Notes: generated from the sequence alone by a model not told the origin. 12,286 bases of DNA from Chloroflexota bacterium (GCA_021796315.1 JAJYOH010000114.1:1-12286); one strand, 5' to 3'. Numbered from the stretch's first letter, positions 1-7,419 are shown. Made by a program: numbers and translations.

Positions 1-2
1 AG

Positions 3-521
3 AAATTCAAGAATAAGAAAGAATTGATCAAATGGGCGCCGCGCATTGGCGAAACTTATAACAAGACTTTTATCAATAATTGGGAATATTATCCATTTTC
101 TCAGGGCGATATCAAATACGCTGTTGATAATGTTTTTCTTGTGGCCGATCATCGCCTGATCAAGATCATCATGCACAATGATGATATCGTTGGTTTCCTG
201 TTCGCCTTCCCGGATGTTTCTGCAGCGCTTCAGCGCGCGAAGGGCCATCTCTTCCCATTTGGCTTATTTGATCTCCTGCTCGAAATGAAGCGCACGAAGA
301 CCATCTCCGGCAATGGCATGGGCGTGCTGCCCGAATTCCAGGGTACAGGCGGCAATGCCTTGCTCTATTATGAAATGGGCAACACAGTGCTTGGCTTCAA
401 CCAGTTCGAGCATGTCGAGATGACGCAGGTTGCCGAGACAACGCATCAGATGCGCGCGGATTTAAAGAATCTCAACGGTATTGAATACAAGAATCATCGT
501 GTGTATCGAAGAAGTATTTGA
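3..521 (+). CDS. GNAT-like N-acetyltransferase, C-terminal fragment
   Basis: The reading frame is open to the left edge (codons from base 3 read K-F-K-N-K-K-E-L-I-K), so this is the 3' part of a longer gene. A TTG at 24 is formally a start but there is no reason to use it. About 172 residues are visible. The segment G-M-G-V-L-P-E-F-Q-G-T-G-G-N followed by A-L-L-Y-Y-E-M looks like GNAT motif A: a beta strand, then a Q/R-x-x-G-x-G/A-type acetyl-CoA pyrophosphate loop and helix. It ends with a Y-K-N-H-R-V-Y-R-R-type tail typical of a family of roughly 370-residue GNAT-like proteins in Chloroflexota MAGs (recalled, not searched). The acceptor substrate cannot be inferred. No signal peptide or membrane segment is seen in the visible part. 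The next gene on the same strand starts 79 bp downstream, across a palindrome. Confidence 0.7.
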   Translation, partial: KFKNKKELIKWAPRIGETYNKTFINNWEYYPFSQGDIKYAVDNVFLVADHRLIKIIMHNDDIVGFLFAFPDVSAALQRAKGHLFPFGLFDLLLEMKRTKTISGNGMGVLPEFQGTGGNALLYYEMGNTVLGFNQFEHVEMTQVAETTHQMRADLKNLNGIEYKNHRVYRRSI

Positions 522-528
522 TGTTTGA

Positions 529-578
529 AAGTTGGAAGGTTGGCAAGTTTGAAAGCTAACTTGCCAACCTATCAACTT
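529..578. repeat. Imperfect palindrome between the acetyltransferase and the membrane protein
   Basis: The arms are 529-549 and 558-578, 21 bp each. They match at all but two adjacent positions (535-536 against 571-572) and include an uninterrupted 13-bp core stem (AGGTTGGCAAGTT at 537-549 against its complement at 558-570) with an 8-nt loop. It begins 8 bp after the upstream stop codon, so as RNA it would form a stable hairpin. No U-tract follows on the + strand, so it is not a standard intrinsic terminator. It could protect the 3' end of the upstream transcript or be a dispersed palindromic repeat. Confidence 0.75.
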
Positions 579-600
579 GTAAGCCTGCTAACGGAGGAAA

Positions 601-1179
601 ATGCAGCATCCGTTGGAATTCATAACTTCCACAAACCGCAAACGAATCTTCATTGTGCTTCTGGTCTGGACTTTGGGCCTGTTCGCCATTTTTCGAGTTT
701 TGGATCAGCCCCTCGCACCGAATGGCATTGTCTCTTTCGAATTAGCGCGGACGCTCGACCACGCGACGACAATTCTGAATTCATGGTCGGCGCAGGCAAA
801 ACTTTACGCCGCATTCGGCCTCGGGCTCGACTATTTGTTCATGCCTTTGTACGCGGTCACGATTTCGCTGGGTGTTTTGCTTACAATGGGACGGCACAAA
901 AGTTGGTTTGGTATGCTTGGTGTGTGGATTGGATGGGGGAGTCTCGCTGCCGCGTTATTTGATGCAACTGAAAATTTTGCTTTGTGGCATTTGATGTTGA
1001 ACGATTTGAATTCGGTGTGGCCGCAAATTGCGTTCTGGTGTGCGTCGTTTAAATTTGCGTTAATCGCTATCGGCCTGGTCTACGCCCTCGTTGGTGGAAT
1101 CCTGCCAAAGCGCCGCCCTGCCGTCTCGCACCGGCGTGCTCGCGGCACGAACGGTGAGCCGGTCGAAGGGTCCAAGTAA
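601..1179 (+). CDS. Four-helix integral membrane protein, unknown function
   Basis: This is a 192-residue protein. The ATG at 601 is fixed by a strong Shine-Dalgarno sequence (GGAGGA, 593-598). Hydrophobic segments lie at roughly residues 15-34, 67-95, 102-121 and 139-167. No cleavable signal peptide is obvious; the N-terminus is short and basic before helix 1. Polar residues sit inside or beside the membrane segments: L-D-Y at 76-78 in helix 2, and D121 with E124-N125 after helix 3. Such charged residues are often the conserved ones in small membrane families, but I do not recognise the family. The last 25 or so residues are Arg/Gly-rich, hydrophilic and encoded by DNA resembling a REP-type repeat, so the native C-terminus may have been shorter. 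It appears to be a single gene and faces the convergent cold-shock gene. Confidence 0.75.
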   Translation: MQHPLEFITSTNRKRIFIVLLVWTLGLFAIFRVLDQPLAPNGIVSFELARTLDHATTILNSWSAQAKLYAAFGLGLDYLFMPLYAVTISLGVLLTMGRHKSWFGMLGVWIGWGSLAAALFDATENFALWHLMLNDLNSVWPQIAFWCASFKFALIAIGLVYALVGGILPKRRPAVSHRRARGTNGEPVEGSK

Positions 1180-1217
1180 GAATCGAGATTGCTACGTCGC
1201 CCGCGAAACGGCTCCTC
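1149..1217. repeat. REP-like intergenic repeat remnants
   Basis: Two adjacent blocks resemble widespread bacterial intergenic repeats. Block 1149-1173 contains GAACGG, then GAGCC, then GTCGAAGGG. On the opposite strand this is the CCCTTCGAC...GCTCA pattern often seen as a dispersed repeat. Block 1185-1217 starts GAGATTGCTACGTCGC and ends GGCTCCTC, like another common dispersed repeat (GAGATTGCTTCGTCGC...CTCCTCGCAATG). Recognition is from memory of repeat families and no second copy exists in this window. The first block lies inside the 3' end of the membrane protein gene. Confidence 0.4.
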
Positions 1218-1234
1218 ACACCGACACCCGAGAC

Positions 1235-1270
1235 AAAAAAATCCCCGTCCGTAAATGGGCGGGGATTTCT
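1235..1270 (-). terminator. Intrinsic terminator of the cold-shock gene
   Basis: Read on the minus strand, a 12-bp stem (1257-1268 with 1239-1250, one G-T wobble) closes a 6-nt loop and is followed by seven T residues (complement of A1235-A1241). This is a textbook Rho-independent terminator 22 bp beyond the cold-shock stop codon. On the + strand only a weak TTTCT follows, so termination of the convergent membrane-protein transcript would be less efficient. Confidence 0.9.
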
Positions 1271-1291
1271 GTCAGGTGATTTCAGAAGAAT

Positions 1292-1501
1292 TTAGAGGGC
1301 AATAACGTTCGCGGCCTGTGGGCCTTTTGGGCCTTGCTCAACCGTGAATTCCACCTTCTGGCCTTCCACAAGCTTGCGGAAACCGTCGCTCTGGATGGCC
1401 GAATAGTGGACAAACACATCTGGGCCACCATCGCGAGAGATAAAGCCATAGCCTTTCTCCGCATTGAACCACTTGACCGTTCCGACGATACGTTCGGACA
1501 T
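1292..1501 (-). CDS. CspA-family cold-shock protein
   Basis: This is a 69-residue single-domain cold-shock protein, the family's usual length. The ATG at 1501 is chosen because it is preceded by a perfect AAGGAGG (1509-1515) at 7-nt spacing and gives the canonical N-terminus. RNP1 is visible as K-G-Y-G-F-I (residues 16-21) and RNP2 as V-F-V-H-Y (29-33). Aromatic residues W11, F12, Y18, F20, F30 and H32 form the nucleic-acid-binding face. The protein binds single-stranded RNA/DNA in the cytoplasm and melts or chaperones mRNA structure. It is monocistronic: it has its own sigma70-type promoter, a leader of about 135 nt and an intrinsic terminator. Upstream in-frame codons back to 1651 are the leader, not coding. 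The specific paralogue (cspA, B, C and so on) cannot be assigned. Confidence 0.95.
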   Translation of the reverse strand: MSERIVGTVKWFNAEKGYGFISRDGGPDVFVHYSAIQSDGFRKLVEGQKVEFTVEQGPKGPQAANVIAL

Positions 1502-1636
1502 TGCTTTGCCTCCTTCTGGCAAACAAAAAAATGATGATGATGTCGCACGTCCATCGAACGGCCTAAACAAAATGACCCGCCGAAATGCACTCGGGTCAAC
1601 TGTCTTTATTCCAACGATAACGTACTGGCATCTTAC
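1502..1636 (-). promoter_or_regulatory. Structured 5' leader of the cold-shock mRNA
   Basis: About 135 nt separate the predicted transcription start (near 1636) from the start codon. On the minus strand a 7-bp stem, TGACCCG (1598-1592) with CGGGTCA (1579-1573), encloses a 12-nt loop and is followed by TTTTGTTT. A second pairing, CCGA with TCGG inside the same element, would compete with it. Long structured leaders acting as thermosensors are established for cspA-type genes; that role here is inferred. The T-rich tail also makes it attenuator-like. Confidence 0.5.
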
Positions 1637-1642
1637 ATATGG

Positions 1643-1671
1643 ATGATACAAGCAATTGTGTAAACCGTCAA
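1643..1671 (-). promoter_or_regulatory. Sigma70-type promoter of the cold-shock gene
   Basis: On the minus strand the -35 element is TTGACG (1671-1666) and the -10 element is TATCAT (1648-1643), with an exact 17-bp spacer. The -35 lies only 26 bp beyond the histidine-kinase stop codon, so read-through from the kinase gene could also feed the cold-shock gene. No terminator is visible between them. Confidence 0.75.
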
Positions 1672-1697
1672 GGAATATTGTGATAATTAGCGCCAGA

Positions 1698-3977
1698 TTA
1701 GAAATTTATTTTGACCGGCACGGACATTTTCAATGAGTCATCTTTACCCGGTTTGGTCAGTGGAAGCAACACATGAAATTTGCTCCCTGGGAAATGGATT
1801 TCATCGTAGCCGGGACTTTCAACCCAGATGCGTCCACCGTGCGCCTCGATGATTCCTTTTGAAATTGCCAGACCGAGACCGGCTCCGCCACCCTTGAATC
1901 GGCTCTTGCTGGTGGAATGTTTGCCTAATTCCCCAGGCTGGTAAAACTTGGTAAAGATAATTTCACGGAAATTTGGATCCACGCCGACACCGGTGTCGCT
2001 GACGATGATTTCGATCCCGCCTTCGGCCAGATCGTTTGGCCGCGCATCCACAACATGACCTGTGATCGTGATCTTTCCATTGTTAGGAGTGAACTTGATG
2101 GCATTGCTGACCAGATGCTGAAATACTTTTTTCAGGCTGGCCGGGTCGGCTTTGAGCGTGGGGAGAATCGGCAAATCAATTGCTATCGTAAGATTGCGTT
2201 CTTGTGATGCTTTGCTTTGCAGCCCACATACGTCCTTCAACATTTCACCGAGATTGATCTGCTGTAAACTCAATTGCATGGAACGCGCGTCGAGCTGTGC
2301 AATATCAAACATGGAATTCATGATCTCATGCAAACGCAATGCACCGTCATGGATTCCTTTGATCACCGAGCGGAAATTGGGATCGAGCTTTGTGTCTTCC
2401 AACAGCATTTCCGCGTAGCCTTTGATGACCGTCAGCGGTGTGCGTAATTCATGCGATGCCACGCTGATGAAATCGGATTTGGTCTGGTCAATCCTTTGTA
2501 AGTCGCGGTTGGTTTTCTCAAGATCGCGCCGCGCCTGCCGAAGTTCCGTGTTGAGGCGCATCAAGTTGTCCACTAGCCGCGCGTTCTCGAGCGCGACCGC
2601 CGTCTGATTTGCGAGCGCACTCAACGTGACAAGGTCATCCTCGGTATAACGGTTGCCAGTCATCTTCGCACCGAAGGCCAACATGCCAATCCATTGCCGC
2701 TTGGAAAAAATCGGGACGTAGACTTCGCACTCGAGACGGTTAAACCATTCCCGTTCCAACAAAGAGGCAGTGCGAAACGTGGACAAAAGATCGAGGTCAT
2801 ATTGCAGAAGCGGACGCGCCTCGCGAATGAAGTACGAGGCAATCGGCCCATCCTCGACCAGTTCAATCGTCATGATTTGCCGTTCGCCTTCACTTCGTAC
2901 CGCGCGCAAACTGTAGCGCAAACGTCCCTTGCTGTCGTGGTCTTGATCCACGAGGAACAAAAAGCCGCGCTGGACTTGCATGTTCTCCATGATGATGCCG
3001 ACCGCGACCGAAGCCAGGCGCTCCATCTCGAGGATGTTGCTGATGCTTTCGCTGTATTCGTGCAATGTACGGCCTGGATCATACTGATCGAGCTTGAGCC
3101 ACGCGTTTACCATGCGCCGGATACCGCTGAGCAGCGGTGTGAAGAGCAAAGCCAGCAAAAGCGAGATGACCGCGCCAAGGATGAGCGGGTTGTAGGCTGG
3201 CTCGGCGAGGAAAACAACCTGGACAAAATTAAAGCTGACCAGATAAAAAACCATGATCAGCACGGCGGTGATGACATAAACTAAAATGCGGCGGATGATT
3301 TGGCGGATGTCGAGCACGTAATGCGTTAACGCGATGTAAGCCACAATCACCGCCGCCAGCCATCGAAGCGGATTGCCGATGATTTCATTGCCAGCCAAAA
3401 TCATCCCGTCATTGATGATGATCAATAGAAAAGCTGGGAACCAATAAATCAAACGATTCCGCAAATGCGGTTGGCGCGTTTGGTTATATGCGACGAGCAC
3501 AACAACCATCGCACCGATCATGAAGACCAGCCAACCCAGCAAAGCCCATGTCGCGCTTAACCGGTCGCGCGTCAATGTCCAACTCCCGTTCGACCAAATA
3601 ACCGGGGGAAACAGGTTATTGTCTGTCAGCAGAATCAAAAGCCCGAGCGCGATGAATCCGCCTGCGCCGAGCCATCCAACAATCGGGCGGCGCATAAAAA
3701 TGTTCACGATCAGGATTGTCAGGAAAGCCAGCGCCAGCGCGCCGTAAACTTGAATATCACCGAATCCCAGCGCGTTGTATTGTGGAAAACGTCCATCGCG
3801 CCAAAAGGCTTCGAAGATGCCCAGCCCCGCACCGATCAATGCATACAATCCAACCAAAAGGGCGGGCAACTCCTGGCCTTCACGACGGACGAAGGCAATG
3901 ATCAGGATGGGCAAATAGAGCGCGGCGCCGATGGACAGCAAAATAAATGTTAGGAGAGCAAAATCAAATCCGGCCAT
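1698..3977 (-). CDS. Membrane-anchored GAF sensor histidine kinase (orphan)
   Basis: A 759-residue hybrid of a many-pass membrane sensor and a cytoplasmic kinase. Residues 1-285 hold about nine hydrophobic segments (near 7-31, 38-56, 74-95, 101-118, 142-164, 175-193, 205-222, 229-252, 264-283). A GAF-like domain covers about 315-465, and a coiled coil (about 467-497) leads into the dimerisation/phosphoacceptor domain. The H-box is S-H-E-L-R-T-P-L with H509 the predicted phosphorylation site. The HATPase domain shows the N-box (N625 in S-N-A-I-K-F), G1 box D661-T-G-V-G, F-box F-T-K-F-Y-Q-P and G2 box G-A-G-L-G-L (698-703). All key residues are present, so it should be active. No receiver domain or response-regulator gene is nearby, so its partner is unknown. 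The ATG at 3977 has no Shine-Dalgarno sequence; a TATACT at 3994-3989 implies a 5' UTR of only a few bases. Confidence 0.9.
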   Translation of the reverse strand: MAGFDFALLTFILLSIGAALYLPILIIAFVRREGQELPALLVGLYALIGAGLGIFEAFWRDGRFPQYNALGFGDIQVYGALALAFLTILIVNIFMRRPIVGWLGAGGFIALGLLILLTDNNLFPPVIWSNGSWTLTRDRLSATWALLGWLVFMIGAMVVVLVAYNQTRQPHLRNRLIYWFPAFLLIIINDGMILAGNEIIGNPLRWLAAVIVAYIALTHYVLDIRQIIRRILVYVITAVLIMVFYLVSFNFVQVVFLAEPAYNPLILGAVISLLLALLFTPLLSGIRRMVNAWLKLDQYDPGRTLHEYSESISNILEMERLASVAVGIIMENMQVQRGFLFLVDQDHDSKGRLRYSLRAVRSEGERQIMTIELVEDGPIASYFIREARPLLQYDLDLLSTFRTASLLEREWFNRLECEVYVPIFSKRQWIGMLAFGAKMTGNRYTEDDLVTLSALANQTAVALENARLVDNLMRLNTELRQARRDLEKTNRDLQRIDQTKSDFISVASHELRTPLTVIKGYAEMLLEDTKLDPNFRSVIKGIHDGALRLHEIMNSMFDIAQLDARSMQLSLQQINLGEMLKDVCGLQSKASQERNLTIAIDLPILPTLKADPASLKKVFQHLVSNAIKFTPNNGKITITGHVVDARPNDLAEGGIEIIVSDTGVGVDPNFREIIFTKFYQPGELGKHSTSKSRFKGGGAGLGLAISKGIIEAHGGRIWVESPGYDEIHFPGSKFHVLLPLTKPGKDDSLKMSVPVKINF

Positions 3978-3988
3978 GTGATAATGAA

Positions 3989-4020
3989 AGTATACCTGAA
4001 TTCTGTAAATGGTATATCAT
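3989..4020. promoter_or_regulatory. Divergent promoter region with symmetric half-sites
   Basis: The kinase and amylase genes start 31-49 bp apart, facing away from each other. TATACC (3991-3996) and GGTATA (4011-4016) form an inverted repeat with a 14-bp spacer. Each half overlaps a -10-like hexamer: TATACT reading left (3994-3989) and TATCAT reading right (4015-4020). TATCAT ends 7 bp before the ATG at 4027, which would give a leaderless mRNA. No convincing -35 boxes are seen, so an activator or a shared regulator binding the palindrome is possible. This is inferred only from sequence symmetry. Confidence 0.45.
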
Positions 4021-4026
4021 AGACGC

Positions 4027-6816
4027 ATGGACTCAATTTTTGAATTTCATATCTCGCGACGGGCACGGGGAAAATATCATTTCGATGAAACTCTTTTCGT
4101 GACGGATGGCCGCGTCGTTCTTTCGGACTTTGGGGCGGCGCGCCGTTTAACGGAGCGAATCTACGCCGTCAGCGGACGCAGCGTTCCCGCCTCCGACATT
4201 TATGCTTTGGGATTGATTGACGAGATTTTACATTTGATTATCCGCCAATACGAAAAACAGAATCCTGGCGTGATGAGATGCGCTTTGGACTCTTTGCAAT
4301 CCAACCTCAGCACGCGGTTGGAAGAAACATTATTTAAATTTATAGATGAGTTTCCGCCTGTTCCAGTTTATAAAGGAGTCCAATCTTCAGATCAATATTT
4401 GTCGAGTTCGACGAATGGTATTTCCCACAAACAAGTTTCGATGGAAGAAATGTTGTTGGTCAATATCATCAACAATAATCCCGCCGCGCAAACTTACAGA
4501 GAATTATTCGATGATTCGGTTTTGAAACAGACAGCATATCTTGATTCGATTTCATTACTCGGAAGTTTTCTTGCCAGTCAGCCTGCCATGAGCAACGGCG
4601 CGGGCGGCGAGACTTTATATGAAATCCTGACTGCTCCAAGCAAAGCCTCGCCGTATTCGCTCGAAGGGCAATTGCAATTCCTGCTGGATAAATGGGGCGC
4701 GATCCTCGGCGAAAACATTATCAATCGTATTCTGCGCGCCATGGACTTTGTCCGCGAAGAAGCCATCCGCCAGCACGGACACGGCGATTTTCACGGTGCG
4801 GAACCATTGCCTGATTTCCACGGTTGGCCCGAATACGAACGTTACAGCACTGATAGCGATTGGATGCCGCGTCTCGTGTTGATGGCAAAGAACACGTATG
4901 TTTGGCTTGAACAGCTTTCGCGAAAATATAAGCGTTGGATCAAAACACTCGACGAAATCCCTGACGAAGAATTAGATTTGTTACGCGATCGCGGATTCAC
5001 AGGTTTATGGTTGATCGGTTTGTGGGAACGCAGCCGCGCGTCGCAAAAGATCAAGCAGCGCATGGGGCAAGACGACGCGGTCGCCTCGGCATATTCGTTG
5101 TATTCATACGATATTGCCAACGACCTTGGTGGCTGGGACGCGCTTAGCAATCTGCGCGGACGCGCCTGGACGCGCGGTATTCGTCTTTCCGCAGACATGG
5201 TTCCGAATCATATGGGTATTGATTCGAATTGGGTCATCGAATATCCTGATTGGTTTTTGTCGCTCGATTATCCACCATATCCTTCGTACACATTCAATTC
5301 TGAAAATCTTTCGGACGACTCACGCGCAGCCATCGTTTTGGAAGATCATTACTACAATCATTCCGACGCGTCCGTTGTTTTCAAATATTACAGTTTTCAA
5401 AATAACCAGACGAAATATATTTATCATGGCAACGATGGCACGTCGTTTCCATGGAACGATACCGCGCAGCTTGATTATTCCAAACCCGAAGTTCGCGAAG
5501 CTGTTATCCAAACCATTTTGCATGTAGCGCACAACTTTCCGATTATTCGCTTCGACGCCGCGATGACTCTGGCAAAGAAACATATTGAACGCTTGTGGTT
5601 TCCCGAACCCGGCTCGGGCGGCGCGATTCCGTCGAGGGCCGAGCATGGTATGACCCGGTCCGAGTTTGACGCGAAAATCCCAAATGAGTTTTGGCGTGAA
5701 GTCGTGGATCGCGTCGCGGCGGAAGTCCCCGATACGTTGCTTCTTGCAGAAGCGTTCTGGTTGATGGAAGGTTATTTCGTCCGCACGCTGGGAATGCACC
5801 GCGTGTATAACTCGGCGTTCATGCACATGCTGCGCGATGAAGACAATGCCAAGTATCGCATGGCGATCAAGAACACGCTCGAGTTCGATCCACAAATTCT
5901 CAAGCGTTATGTCAACTTCATGAACAACCCGGACGAAAAGACCGCGGTCGAGCAATTTGGTAATGGCGATAAATATTTCGGCGTTGCGACGGTGCTCGCG
6001 ACGTTGCCCGGTCTGCCGATGTTTGGCCATGGACAGATCGAAGGCTTCCACGAGAAATATGGCATGGAATTCCGCACGCCGAAATGGGACGAGACTCCAG
6101 ATGAAGGTTTGATCCACGGCCACGAATGGAAAATCTTCCCGCTCCTCCACCGCCGATACTTGTTCGCAGACGTGGAGCAGTTCTTCCTATATGATTTATT
6201 CCGCGCGGATGGCCACGTGGATGAAAATGTTTTTGCTTATTCAAATGTCTTCAACGACGAGCGCGGACTTGTCATTTATCACAACAAATTTGCCGATACG
6301 CGCGGCTGGATCAAAACGTCCGCCGCGTATCTGGACAAGCGTACCGGCGACCTGCGACAAAAGTCTCTTGCTGAAGGTTTGAGTCTGCCATTTGAAGGTT
6401 ATGTCATTTTCAAAGATTACGTCACGCACTTGGAATATATTCGTTCGTGCGAGGAAATTTGGCAAAAAGGCTTATACATTGAATTGAATGCTTATCAGCA
6501 CCACGTGTTTATGGAGTGGAGATTCGTAGAAGACAGTGAGTGGAAAGTGGTGCATGACGCGTTGAATGGCACGGGCGCGGAGTCCGTGCAGGCGAAGTTT
6601 GATGAGATGTTTGGTTTAAAGAAAGTGGAAAGTGAGAAGAAAGAAGCCGAGAAGGTGAAAAAGCCGTGGAAGAAGGATGCGGGAAGAAAAACCGGGAAGC
6701 GCAAAACAGAAAAGGATATAAAGGGGAATGCTGCTATAAAAATCAAAAAAATAAAGAAGAAGCCTAGGGCCAAGTCAGGTAAGAGTGCACCAAAGCGGAG
6801 AGGAGTTGAGAGGTGA
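4027..6816 (+). CDS. Alpha-amylase family (GH13) protein with basic C-terminal tail
   Basis: A protein of 929 residues from the ATG at 4027, or 935 from an ATG at 4009; numbering here uses 4009. The start at 4027 is preferred because it fits a leaderless transcript and the M-D-S-I-F-E-F-H-I-S-R start typical of relatives I recall. Neither ATG has a Shine-Dalgarno sequence. Residues 7-290 are an N-terminal region of unknown fold. A GH13 (beta/alpha)8 core runs from about 315 to 760 with region I D396-M-V-P-N-H401, region II R514-F-D516 (nucleophile), region III E581 in L-L-L-A-E-A-F (acid/base) and region IV N640-P-D642-E (stabilising Asp, with Pro replacing the usual His). The triad D516/E581/D642 is intact, so cytoplasmic alpha-glucan hydrolysis or transglycosylation is likely; the exact activity is unknown. 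There is no signal peptide. Residues 871-935 contain 29 Lys/Arg out of 65. Confidence 0.85.
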   Translation: MDSIFEFHISRRARGKYHFDETLFVTDGRVVLSDFGAARRLTERIYAVSGRSVPASDIYALGLIDEILHLIIRQYEKQNPGVMRCALDSLQSNLSTRLEETLFKFIDEFPPVPVYKGVQSSDQYLSSSTNGISHKQVSMEEMLLVNIINNNPAAQTYRELFDDSVLKQTAYLDSISLLGSFLASQPAMSNGAGGETLYEILTAPSKASPYSLEGQLQFLLDKWGAILGENIINRILRAMDFVREEAIRQHGHGDFHGAEPLPDFHGWPEYERYSTDSDWMPRLVLMAKNTYVWLEQLSRKYKRWIKTLDEIPDEELDLLRDRGFTGLWLIGLWERSRASQKIKQRMGQDDAVASAYSLYSYDIANDLGGWDALSNLRGRAWTRGIRLSADMVPNHMGIDSNWVIEYPDWFLSLDYPPYPSYTFNSENLSDDSRAAIVLEDHYYNHSDASVVFKYYSFQNNQTKYIYHGNDGTSFPWNDTAQLDYSKPEVREAVIQTILHVAHNFPIIRFDAAMTLAKKHIERLWFPEPGSGGAIPSRAEHGMTRSEFDAKIPNEFWREVVDRVAAEVPDTLLLAEAFWLMEGYFVRTLGMHRVYNSAFMHMLRDEDNAKYRMAIKNTLEFDPQILKRYVNFMNNPDEKTAVEQFGNGDKYFGVATVLATLPGLPMFGHGQIEGFHEKYGMEFRTPKWDETPDEGLIHGHEWKIFPLLHRRYLFADVEQFFLYDLFRADGHVDENVFAYSNVFNDERGLVIYHNKFADTRGWIKTSAAYLDKRTGDLRQKSLAEGLSLPFEGYVIFKDYVTHLEYIRSCEEIWQKGLYIELNAYQHHVFMEWRFVEDSEWKVVHDALNGTGAESVQAKFDEMFGLKKVESEKKEAEKVKKPWKKDAGRKTGKRKTEKDIKGNAAIKIKKIKKKPRAKSGKSAPKRRGVER

Positions 6817-6940
6817 ATTGGAGGGTGGGTGATACAGCTTCTGGTTGGAAGTTTGTCACTGCTAGAATCCATCTATACCATATTTGCTATGCCACTCCAA
6901 TAGTTCATATAAATGCCTGTGAAAAAAAAGATAAAGTGAG

Positions 6941-6946
6941 TATAAT
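6941..6946 (+). promoter_or_regulatory. TATAAT -10 box of the ATP-ase island promoter
   Basis: A perfect TATAAT sits 75 bp before the first island ORF. The best -35 is the weak CTGTGA about 18 bp upstream, separated by an A8 tract (6922-6929). A-tracts upstream of a -10 can act as bent or UP-like DNA. Predicted transcription start is near 6953, leaving a leader of about 68 nt. The rest of 6817-7020 shows no gene and no clear terminator for the amylase gene. Confidence 0.6.
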
Positions 6947-7020
6947 GCGGAATAATAATTTGCTAGTACGCGATTGATTGCCTTTTTAAATTTAATGGAT
7001 TATGGAAGGGTCGCATTAGG

Positions 7021-7131
7021 ATGTCACCTACAATTGCCTATCTCCTTTCTGTTCCAGTAATTTACATTTTACTCGGTATTGTCCTAGTATTATCGTTGTT
7101 AATATATTGGAAACGTCAATGGATCAAGTAA
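7021..7131 (+). CDS. 36-residue single-pass membrane micro-ORF
   Basis: This short ORF (ATG 7021, TAA 7129-7131) encodes M-S-P-T-I-A-Y, then an almost uninterrupted hydrophobic stretch at about residues 5-29, then the basic end Y-W-K-R-Q-W-I-K. That is a classic single transmembrane helix with a positively charged inner end. GGAAGGG (7004-7010) is a plausible but distant (10 nt) Shine-Dalgarno sequence. The next ORF is in the same reading frame and begins one codon after this stop. So the piece may be a stand-alone micro-protein, or the membrane anchor of a longer protein split by a nonsense codon. It is the first gene after the island promoter. I recognise no family. Confidence 0.5.
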   Translation: MSPTIAYLLSVPVIYILLGIVLVLSLLIYWKRQWIK

Positions 7132-7134
7132 GAG

Positions 7135-7419
7135 TTGACTCGGTGGAGAGTCTCAGAAGTAAATATAGGCCCTGCTAAACTCTCTCGCCACGATCAAGAT
7201 AAAATTGAGAGTACCGGGATTGATGTTGGTGAAGACGTGAAATTGACCGAGTCAACTCTTGAAGATATAGTCGGCGGCAATCGAATTGGCGGAAAAGATA
7301 AAAAGCCGCCTGGATTGAAAAGAACGGGGGGGATTAGAATAGGCAAGAATGTAACTATCAAGAACTCCAAGATAAAGAAGCTCACTGGTGGTGATGAATA
7401 TAAGGATGGTCAGTTATGA
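7135..7419 (+). CDS. Small protein with two copies of a 22-residue beta-prone motif
   Basis: Up to 94 residues from a TTG at 7135, which has no good Shine-Dalgarno sequence and lies directly after the in-frame TAA of the micro-ORF; the true start is therefore uncertain. Residues 28-49 and 66-87 are gapless copies of one motif: G-I-x-[VI]-G-[EK]-[DN]-V at the start, a central S-x-[LI], and a G-G-[ND] ending. A Lys/Pro-rich linker separates them. The I-x-I-G steps suggest short beta strands, as in beta-solenoid repeats or in RHIM-like and other amyloid signalling motifs. The same motif occurs once in the downstream ATPase. The stop overlaps the ATPase start (ATGA, 7416-7419), so the two are very likely co-translated. 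No enzymatic residues are evident; a structural or adaptor role is inferred. Confidence 0.6.
   Translation: MTRWRVSEVNIGPAKLSRHDQDKIESTGIDVGEDVKLTESTLEDIVGGNRIGGKDKKPPGLKRTGGIRIGKNVTIKNSKIKKLTGGDEYKDGQL

Noticed and set aside
525..962. 145-codon + strand ORF overlapping the membrane protein
   Set aside because: Starts in the palindrome, lacks a Shine-Dalgarno sequence and family features; the 601-1179 frame has the strong ribosome site and membrane helices.
1282..1599. Minus-strand ORF with a run of four His near its middle
   Set aside because: It is an alternative frame of the cold-shock gene and leader; the His run comes from the ATCATCATC leader sequence, not a tag or a metal site.
2694..3284. 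196-codon + strand ORF antisense to the kinase
   Set aside because: Mirrors the kinase coding frame, is rich in charged residues of antisense type, and has no ribosome site.
5320..6150. 276-codon minus-strand ORF antisense to the amylase
   Set aside because: Overlaps the catalytic regions of a well supported GH13 gene and has no recognisable domain or ribosome site.
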